Shown: positions 6,097 through 10,432 of the stretch, in pieces | How positions within the stretch are numbered: position 1 is the first letter of the stretch | Layout: every line of letters starts with the position of its first letter | Assembly (NCBI GenBank): GCA_947630865.1 | Contig: CANRJE010000046.1 | Location: forward strand, 1 to 10,432 | Direction: 5' to 3' | DNA: 10,432 nt | Origin: an uncultured Bacilli bacterium | GTDB taxonomy: Bacteria; Bacillota_I; Bacilli_A; RF39; UBA660 | Made by a program: the position numbers and the translations under genes | Notes under the pieces: generated by a model | Databases searched by the model: none | Seen by the model: only the letters and a program-made list of their open reading frames with translations | Told to the model about the DNA's origin: nothing

Positions 6097-6618
6097 CTAG
6101 TCTATATAGTATACGTAATTTTCTTTGCGAGGTTTTGCTATTGGTTCTTCATCTTTATATCCCAAAATACAATGTCCTATTCCTTCATATTTAGAAGCAT
6201 CTAATCCTAGAGATTTTAATATTTCTTGGCCCTCTTCGGTTTCAAATTCTTCTTTAGCTCTATGAATCCAACAACTACCTATTCCAAGTATATTCGCTGC
6301 ATTCATTAAATTAGACATAACTAAACTTCCATCATATAAATAAGTACCAACTGTTTTATCAGCTAAAACTACTAAAACAACTGGAGCACCATAAAAAGGG
6401 TCTGTGTTAGTTCCCATAATTTTAGCATTTAATCTTGAAAGTTTATCACGCATTTCTTTATTAGTAATAGCTATAATAATTGGAGATTGCCTATTCATAC
6501 CAGTTGGAGCATATGTTCCAACTTTTATTATTTCATCAAGTATCTCCTTTGGTATCATTTCATTTTTATATTTTCTTATACTTCTTCTATTTATTAAAGT
6601 TTTATTAAATTCGTGCAT
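6097..6618 (-). CDS. Nitroreductase-family FMN-dependent oxidoreductase
   Basis: A 173-residue flavoprotein of the NfsA/FRP-like nitroreductase superfamily. It starts with the FMN-phosphate motif NRRSIRKYKN (R11, R12, S13, R15). It then has YAPTGMNRQSP (residues 36-46), a loop that packs on the flavin, and NILGIGSCWIHRAKEE (109-124). The tail LGYKDEEPIAKPRKENYVYY carries the usual final FMN-binding arginine region. Its length is typical of the short members, which act as dimers and reduce nitroaromatics, quinones or activated alkenes with NAD(P)H. The natural substrate is unknown. The ATG is preceded by a very strong AAGGAGGAG that overlaps the TAA stop of the upstream reductase gene, so the genes are cotranscribed and probably coupled. 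Confidence 0.92.
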   Translation of the reverse strand: MHEFNKTLINRRSIRKYKNEMIPKEILDEIIKVGTYAPTGMNRQSPIIIAITNKEMRDKLSRLNAKIMGTNTDPFYGAPVVLVVLADKTVGTYLYDGSLVMSNLMNAANILGIGSCWIHRAKEEFETEEGQEILKSLGLDASKYEGIGHCILGYKDEEPIAKPRKENYVYYID

Positions 6619-6627
6619 ATCTCCTCC

Positions 6628-7368
6628 TTAATTTCTAGCAGCTCCATCAACTTGTAAAATAATGCCCGTTATATAACTTGCCATATCACTTGCTAAAAAC
6701 AAAAAGGCATTAGCAATATCTCTTGGTTCTCCTATTCGACCCAAAGGAATTGTTTTAATAAGAGGTGCTATCATTTCTTCAGGAAGACTTGCTACCATAT
6801 CTGTTTTAGTAATTCCTGGAGCAACAGCATTAACTCTTATATTAAAGGGAGCAAGTTCTCTTGCTAAAGATTTTGTAATGCCATTAACCGCGAATTTGGA
6901 AGCAGGATATCCAACTCCTGATGGTTGACCATATATACTAACCATTGAACTAGTATTTAAAATTACTCCACTTTTCTCTTCTTTCATATATGGAATAACT
7001 GCCTTTGACATATTAAAAACCGCATTTACATTTAAATCCATTATTTTAGAAAAATCACTTGACGAAATATCTTCAATTTTTTTATTATCTGAAATACCAG
7101 CATTATTAATTAAAATATCAATATGTTTATATTCATCATAAATCTCTTTTATAACTTTATTAATTTCATCATAATCATTTAAATTTGGATAAAATCCCTT
7201 AACATCAAAACCTTCTTTTTTTAATTCAGAAATTGCTTTTTCTACTGTTTCCTTTCTAGAACCAAATATAATTACTTTAGCTTTTTGTTCTAAAAAAGCT
7301 TTAGCTGTTTCTAAACCAATTCCTCTTGTTCCTCCCGTAATAATAACAACTTTATTTTCTAAATTCAT
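6628..7368 (-). CDS. FabG-like short-chain dehydrogenase/reductase
   Basis: A 246-residue classical SDR, exactly the usual FabG length. It shows the dinucleotide motif TGGTRGIG (residues 11-18), GSRKE at 36-40 where R38 favours NADPH, NNAG (88-91), the catalytic N114, S141, Y154 and K158, the PG motif after IRVNAVAPG (178-185) and a typical SYITGIILQVDGA end. FabG itself reduces 3-oxoacyl-ACP, but no other fatty-acid genes are nearby and close paralogues act on many carbonyls, so only FabG-like is claimed. An ATG 18 bases further up (7386) is in frame but has no ribosome site and falls at the predicted transcription start; the ATG at 7368 has GAAGG 7-8 bases before it and is preferred. It is the first gene of the five-gene operon. 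Confidence 0.9.
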   Translation of the reverse strand: MNLENKVVIITGGTRGIGLETAKAFLEQKAKVIIFGSRKETVEKAISELKKEGFDVKGFYPNLNDYDEINKVIKEIYDEYKHIDILINNAGISDNKKIEDISSSDFSKIMDLNVNAVFNMSKAVIPYMKEEKSGVILNTSSMVSIYGQPSGVGYPASKFAVNGITKSLARELAPFNIRVNAVAPGITKTDMVASLPEEMIAPLIKTIPLGRIGEPRDIANAFLFLASDMASYITGIILQVDGAARN

Positions 7369-7392
7369 TTTGCTACCTTCTTTCATAAGAAA

Positions 7393-7401
7393 AGTATATC
7401 A
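7393..7401 (-). promoter_or_regulatory. Extended -10 promoter element of the SDR operon
   Basis: The minus strand reads TG-A-TATACT, a 5/6 -10 hexamer with the TGn extension, about 25 bases upstream of the chosen ATG. The -35 region (about 7416-7421, TTTCTT) is poor, as is common with extended -10 promoters. Transcription would start near 7386, which argues against use of the upstream ATG there. Confidence 0.5.
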
Positions 7402-7435
7402 TTTTTCTTTATTTAAAGAAAGTTTTTTTAGATAA

Positions 7436-8065
7436 TTAAAATTCTTTTTTTAAATATATTTTTCTCGATAAAATATATGAAATAATAAGTACCAATATAG
7501 TAATAATTAATATAGTTATAAACCAATAATTAGCAAGAAAACTAAGAGAATTTAAAAAATCAAAATTAATAAATTTTAATAAAAATCCTCCTAAAATACC
7601 AATTCCAAAAACTAAGATAAAGATAACAAGTCTAGCTTTTTCTATTCCAAATTTAAAAATAATTGGATACATAATAGAAAGAATAATAACTGTTGCTAAA
7701 AATTCAACTAACATAGTAAGAGAAGTTTCTCCTAAATTACTTATATTACCTTTTAAATAAGAAATTAAAATTGCTAAAATTAAAACCAAAATTGTTGTTC
7801 CAAAAGTTAAAATTAAAGAAGCAAGATATTTACTTAAAATAATATTTCTTTTTCCATTAGGAAAACTTATAGCATAAGCATCAAAATTATTATAATTATC
7901 ATAACTAAAAGTTGATAACATCATCATTACACTAAAAAATGGAGGTAAAAATGATATATCAAATTCTCCTAAGTATGCTAAAAGAACATAAAAAATTAAT
8001 AATAATATAAACGTTTTTAAATTACCTTTTAACATTAATAAATCTTTCTTTATAAAACCTAACAT
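7436..8065 (-). CDS. ABC-2 type transporter permease
   Basis: A 209-residue integral membrane protein with about six hydrophobic segments (roughly residues 17-33, 38-54, 82-104, 116-137, 144-165 and 179-200) and a basic end (RKIYLKKEF). Between segments 2 and 3 lies NFDAYAISFPNGKRNIILSKYL, which matches the conserved loop of ABC-2 permeases found with YtrA-type regulators (the ABC2_membrane_5-like group). It is the membrane partner of the ATPase encoded just upstream; the two genes overlap by 7 bases (ATGTTAG). A homodimer of this half-permease with two ATPases would make a full exporter. Related GntR-controlled transporters act in cell-envelope stress or in export of amphipathic peptides (for example the staphylococcal Pmt system). 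The substrate is not visible from the sequence. Confidence 0.87.
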   Translation of the reverse strand: MLGFIKKDLLMLKGNLKTFILLLIFYVLLAYLGEFDISFLPPFFSVMMMLSTFSYDNYNNFDAYAISFPNGKRNIILSKYLASLILTFGTTILVLILAILISYLKGNISNLGETSLTMLVEFLATVIILSIMYPIIFKFGIEKARLVIFILVFGIGILGGFLLKFINFDFLNSLSFLANYWFITILIITILVLIISYILSRKIYLKKEF

Positions 8066-8922
8066 ACTTTTTCCCCCTTAATCATTAAAACCATAAGGTC
8101 TTCAAGTGTTATTTTATCAATTATAACATCTTTATATTTTTTTCTTAATTTGTCTTTATCTTTTATTAAAACTTCATAATCATATTTGTTTTTTCTATAA
8201 GAAATTATATCTTCTTTAGAAATCTCTTTAAAATAATTAGAATCACATTTTAAAATTCCATAGTTATCAATAATATCATCTCGTGTTTTATCTAAAATGA
8301 CTTTCCCATTATCTATAAAAACAATTTTATCAGCAATATGTTCTAAATCTGTAGTTATATGAGTTGAAAATAAAATACTATTGTTTTCATCTTGAATAAA
8401 TTTTAAAAATAAATCTAAAACTTCACTTCGAATAACTGGATCTAATCCACTTGTTGGTTCATCAAGTATTAAAAGTTTTGGATGATGTGATAATGCTGTT
8501 ATAATTTCAACTTTCTTTTTCATACCCTTAGATAAATCTTTTATAATTTTATTTTTTGGTAAAGAAAATTCTTCTAAATATTTATTAAATAATTCACTAT
8601 CCCAATTTTTATAAATATCTTTCATAACTATATCAATATCTTTTATTTTCATAATTTCAGGAAAAAACATATTATCTAAAACTACTCCAATATCTTCTTT
8701 AATATCATGTTCACATTTTTGATAATCTTTATTAAAAATTTTAATATTTCCATTATCTATTTTTAAAATATTTAAAATTGATTTTATCAAAGTTGTTTTA
8801 CCTGCTCCATTTTCACCAATCAAGCCAACAATTGTTCCACTTTCAATTTCTAAATCTATACTTCCTAACTTAAAACTATTTGGATATACTTTAACTAAAT
8901 CTTTAATTTCTAATGTTTTCAA
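8059..8922 (-). CDS. ABC transporter ATP-binding protein (YtrB/PmtA-like)
   Basis: A 287-residue ATPase with Walker A GENGAGKTT (residues 36-44), signature LSKGM (130-134), Walker B LLILDEP (150-156), the SGLD D-loop (158-161) and H188 in the switch (STHI). The Q-loop position reads VVLDN with Asp in place of Gln, as I recall for this subfamily. A C-terminal extension of about 85 residues follows the ATPase core. The start codon is TTG: the frame has stop codons directly upstream, no ATG occurs until residue 84, and GGGAG lies about 9 bases before the TTG. The TTG overlaps the TGA stop of the regulator gene as TTGA, an arrangement that links their translation. It pairs with the permease encoded downstream; the visible operon has only this one ATPase and one permease. 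Confidence 0.92.
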   Translation of the reverse strand: MKTLEIKDLVKVYPNSFKLGSIDLEIESGTIVGLIGENGAGKTTLIKSILNILKIDNGNIKIFNKDYQKCEHDIKEDIGVVLDNMFFPEIMKIKDIDIVMKDIYKNWDSELFNKYLEEFSLPKNKIIKDLSKGMKKKVEIITALSHHPKLLILDEPTSGLDPVIRSEVLDLFLKFIQDENNSILFSTHITTDLEHIADKIVFIDNGKVILDKTRDDIIDNYGILKCDSNYFKEISKEDIISYRKNKYDYEVLIKDKDKLRKKYKDVIIDKITLEDLMVLMIKGEKVC

Positions 8923-9299
8923 TTATCATCACTCCCATACAAAATATCAATTAAATCTTTTAAATCTTTTTTACATATTTTAAATCTTTTAGCTATTTCA
9001 ATCGATTTATCTATGTTTTTCTCAATTTCTAATTTAGCATTTTCAAGTGCTAGTTCATTATTTTTAGGTGCAACATAAGTTCCCTTTCCTTGAATAGATT
9101 TGATGTAACCTTCCTTTTCAAGTTCATCATAAGCTTTTTTAATTGTCATGACACTTATCTTAATATCTAAAGCTAATGCTCTAATTGATGGTAAAGGTTC
9201 ATTTTCTTTTAAATCACCATTTATAATTTGTTCAATAATATTTTTTTTAATCTGTTCATAAATAGGAACAGGACTAAAATTACTAATTATTATTCTCAT
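8919..9299 (-). CDS. GntR-family regulator, YtrA subfamily
   Basis: A 126-residue protein with an N-terminal winged helix-turn-helix (residues about 10-77) in the standard GntR form: PVPIYEQIKKNIIEQIINGDL, LPSIRALALDIKISVMTIKKAY, then LEKEGYIKSIQGKGTYVAP for the wing. Only about 45 helical residues follow, too few for a ligand domain of FadR or HutC type; this short tail defines the YtrA subfamily, whose members repress neighbouring ABC transporter genes. The frame is open to an ATG at 9338, but the ATG at 9299 has GAGAGGG about 6 bases upstream and lies downstream of a consensus promoter, while the 9338 ATG would be inside that promoter. It is the first gene of the three-gene operon and probably represses it through repeats at 9311-9340. 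Confidence 0.92.
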   Translation of the reverse strand: MRIIISNFSPVPIYEQIKKNIIEQIINGDLKENEPLPSIRALALDIKISVMTIKKAYDELEKEGYIKSIQGKGTYVAPKNNELALENAKLEIEKNIDKSIEIAKRFKICKKDLKDLIDILYGSDDN

Positions 9300-9310
9300 A
9301 TTTCCCTCTC

Positions 9311-9340
9311 TATAACAGTATATAACACTATATAACATTA
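9311..9340. repeat. Three tandem 10-bp repeats, candidate GntR operator
   Basis: On the plus strand the units are TATAACAGTA, TATAACACTA and TATAACATTA: identical except at positions 7-8 of the unit, where AG, AC and AT alternate. They are head to tail with no spacer, so each is about one helical turn from the next and on the same DNA face. They fill the whole spacer and -10 of the promoter of the GntR-ABC operon, which makes autoregulation by occlusion the natural reading. Binding is inferred. Confidence 0.65.
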
Positions 9341-9346
9341 TGTCAA
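9317..9346 (-). promoter_or_regulatory. Promoter of the GntR-ABC operon
   Basis: The minus strand has a perfect -35, TTGACA (9341-9346), then 18 bases, then TATACT (9317-9322, 5/6). Transcription should start near 9310, leaving a leader of about 11 bases with the AGAGGG ribosome site. This is the best consensus promoter in the window. Its spacer and -10 are made of the tandem repeats described separately. Confidence 0.75.
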
Positions 9347-9347
9347 G

Positions 9348-9376
9348 AAAAAAAATGATTTAGTTTTTTTAAATCA
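9348..9376 (-). terminator. Intrinsic terminator after the surface-protein gene (possibly bidirectional)
   Basis: A 7-bp stem TGATTTA / TAAATCA (9370-9376 with 9356-9362) encloses a 7-base loop. On the minus strand it is followed by eight T residues (9348-9355); on the plus side six T residues (9378-9383) follow at one base distance, so it could act both ways. It lies 19 bases past the stop of the surface-protein gene and one base before the -35 of the next operon. Confidence 0.7.
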
Positions 9377-9394
9377 CTTTTTTGTTTTAAATTA

Positions 9395-10432
9395 TTAAAT
9401 TGTTAATTCATATGGATTGATTTCTTCTCCTGTACCACTTATTATTTTTACATCACTTGTTAAATACAAGGAAGGTCTAACTATATTCATGTTAGTTAGA
9501 GAATCACTTGCACCTAAATTACCATTTGGATACAAATCACTTCCTCGATTTATATCATTTGCTGATGGATTCATAAGCCATTCATAGTTATTCACTATTT
9601 TTTTTAACCAACTAGTATTCCATGCTTCTTTATCATAATTTTTTAAATTTGTTGTATTCCAATATTTTTCGTTTACTGTATAACCAATATCGCTTGGATA
9701 TAATAATCCTATCTTCCCATTCCATTCTGAACTATAATTATTCCAAATATCTCCTCCGTTACAGGAAGTACTACAACTATTATTTCCTCTTTCATGTTTA
9801 TATGTTTGAATTGTATTGGATACCTCTAATCCATTAGCTACATAGGTGACTACATTTCCTAAATAATATTTTGTACTTTCTATCATATTATTATATTTAG
9901 AAGAAATCATTTTTAAATAGCCATCTGTATCTCCTTCTGAATTTAACCAATATTGAAGTCCAGATTTCTTCCAATCACCATAATTCTTACCATTTGAAGT
10001 ATAATTCCAATAAACATAAGTACCATTTTCATCTATAATATTATACAAAGTTCCATTAACAGTATATGTTCTTGGATATGTTTTTTCTGATATAGTTTCA
10101 TTTCGAACTATCTTAATGTGTTCTTCTTCATTTTCATCTTTAAATACTCCTACTATTCTCCATAGTTCATCATTAAATGTTACATAGTTATTTACATTAA
10201 CTCCAGAATATCTGTATTCTCTTATTTCTTCATTATTATTTTCATCATATAAAAGTCCTGAACTATTAACTGCAACTAATCCTCCTGTAAAATCTTCTTT
10301 ACTACCTGAATAGTTACTTATTAATTTAGATTTTACTTCTTCTACTAAATTGTTTTCATGTTTATTATCTTGATATAATTCTACATCTATACTTCCATAA
10401 TATGTTTTATTTAATATCTCTTCTCCTGCTTC
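9395..10432 (-). CDS. C-terminal part of a large secreted/surface protein, gut-Firmicutes family (5' end beyond the right edge)
   Basis: The frame is open from the right edge for 345 codons; an internal TTG at 10048 is not a real start, as coding features continue upstream. The visible part is rich in Asn, Ser, Tyr, Gly and Trp. It shows RYSGVNVNNYVTFNDELWRI at about residues 73-92, a VGVF / IKIVRNE beta segment after it, a disulfide-like CSTSC (C220, C224), GKIGLLYPSDIGY (about 239-251), YEWLMNPSAN (283-292) and an ending RPSLYLTSDVKI plus GTGEEINPYEL. I recognise this order of motifs from long exported proteins of unknown role that are often multi-copy in gut Bacilli and Clostridia genomes (annotated as hypothetical or DUF6273-like; the label is from memory). 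Each such domain probably forms one FGE/lectin-like beta-rich module, an inference. The N-terminal signal is outside the window. A hairpin terminator follows. Confidence 0.75.
   Translation of the reverse strand, partial: EAGEEILNKTYYGSIDVELYQDNKHENNLVEEVKSKLISNYSGSKEDFTGGLVAVNSSGLLYDENNNEEIREYRYSGVNVNNYVTFNDELWRIVGVFKDENEEEHIKIVRNETISEKTYPRTYTVNGTLYNIIDENGTYVYWNYTSNGKNYGDWKKSGLQYWLNSEGDTDGYLKMISSKYNNMIESTKYYLGNVVTYVANGLEVSNTIQTYKHERGNNSCSTSCNGGDIWNNYSSEWNGKIGLLYPSDIGYTVNEKYWNTTNLKNYDKEAWNTSWLKKIVNNYEWLMNPSANDINRGSDLYPNGNLGASDSLTNMNIVRPSLYLTSDVKIISGTGEEINPYELTI

Noticed and set aside
7402..7430. Hairpin TTTCTTT/AAAGAAA followed by a T tract on the plus strand
   Set aside because: The T tract follows the stem only on the plus strand, where no gene lies upstream, and the stem is almost purely AT. 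On the minus strand no T run follows, so it does not convincingly end the permease transcript.
9300..9338. Longer GntR protein starting at the ATG at 9338
   Set aside because: That ATG lies between the -35 and -10 of the operon's promoter and would not be transcribed from it; the ATG at 9299 has a good ribosome site, and the protein then has the usual YtrA-family start.

Overview
The window is very AT-rich and comes from a low-GC Gram-positive bacterium (Firmicutes/Bacillota). The support is: a lipoteichoic-acid-synthase-type enzyme, a SipW-type secretion signal, a YtrA-type GntR regulator with an ABC exporter, strong AGGAGG-like ribosome sites, and genes packed head to tail. Tryptophan is coded by TGG throughout, and TGA serves as a stop in two genes, so the standard bacterial code fits. 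The style (AT-rich, short intergenic gaps, the surface-protein family at the right edge) recalls uncultured gut Bacilli or Clostridia, but lineage cannot be fixed from sequence alone. All genes but one are on the minus strand, so transcription runs mostly from right to left. No tRNA, rRNA, CRISPR array, insertion sequence or transposase was seen, and no gap exceeds 300 bases.

Right to left: (1) The right edge holds the 3' part of a large secreted or surface protein (9395-10432), closed by a hairpin terminator. (2) Next is a self-contained three-gene operon: a GntR/YtrA-type regulator, an ABC ATPase and an ABC-2 permease (9299 down to 7436). Its promoter contains three 10-bp tandem repeats, probably the regulator's operator. 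(3) Then comes a tightly packed five-gene operon (7368 down to 4492): FabG-like reductase, nitroreductase-family flavoprotein, HAD phosphatase, Nudix hydrolase and a PPC/DUF296 protein. Stops overlap the next ribosome site or abut the next start at three of the four junctions. This looks like a small-molecule redox and metabolite-cleanup set. (4) An LtaS-like membrane phosphoglycerol transferase (2484-4388) has its own promoter and terminator. (5) A four-gene operon follows (2391 down to 630): macro-domain protein, DUF4186 Cys/His protein, small membrane-anchored protein and a ferritin-like helical protein, ending in a hairpin terminator. This is the least explained and most interesting set. 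(6) The only plus-strand gene is a small XRE regulator (352-621), converging on that operon. It is divergent from a gene whose first 59 codons (1-178) encode a SipW-type signal region of the TasA/camelysin kind, and a palindrome lies between the two.

Functionally the window is a patchwork of cell-envelope functions (LTA synthesis, two exported proteins, an exporter) and stress or metabolite-handling operons. The best candidate for an undescribed system is the macro-domain/DUF4186/membrane/ferritin-like operon. Second are the two regulator-plus-target arrangements with visible DNA repeats.
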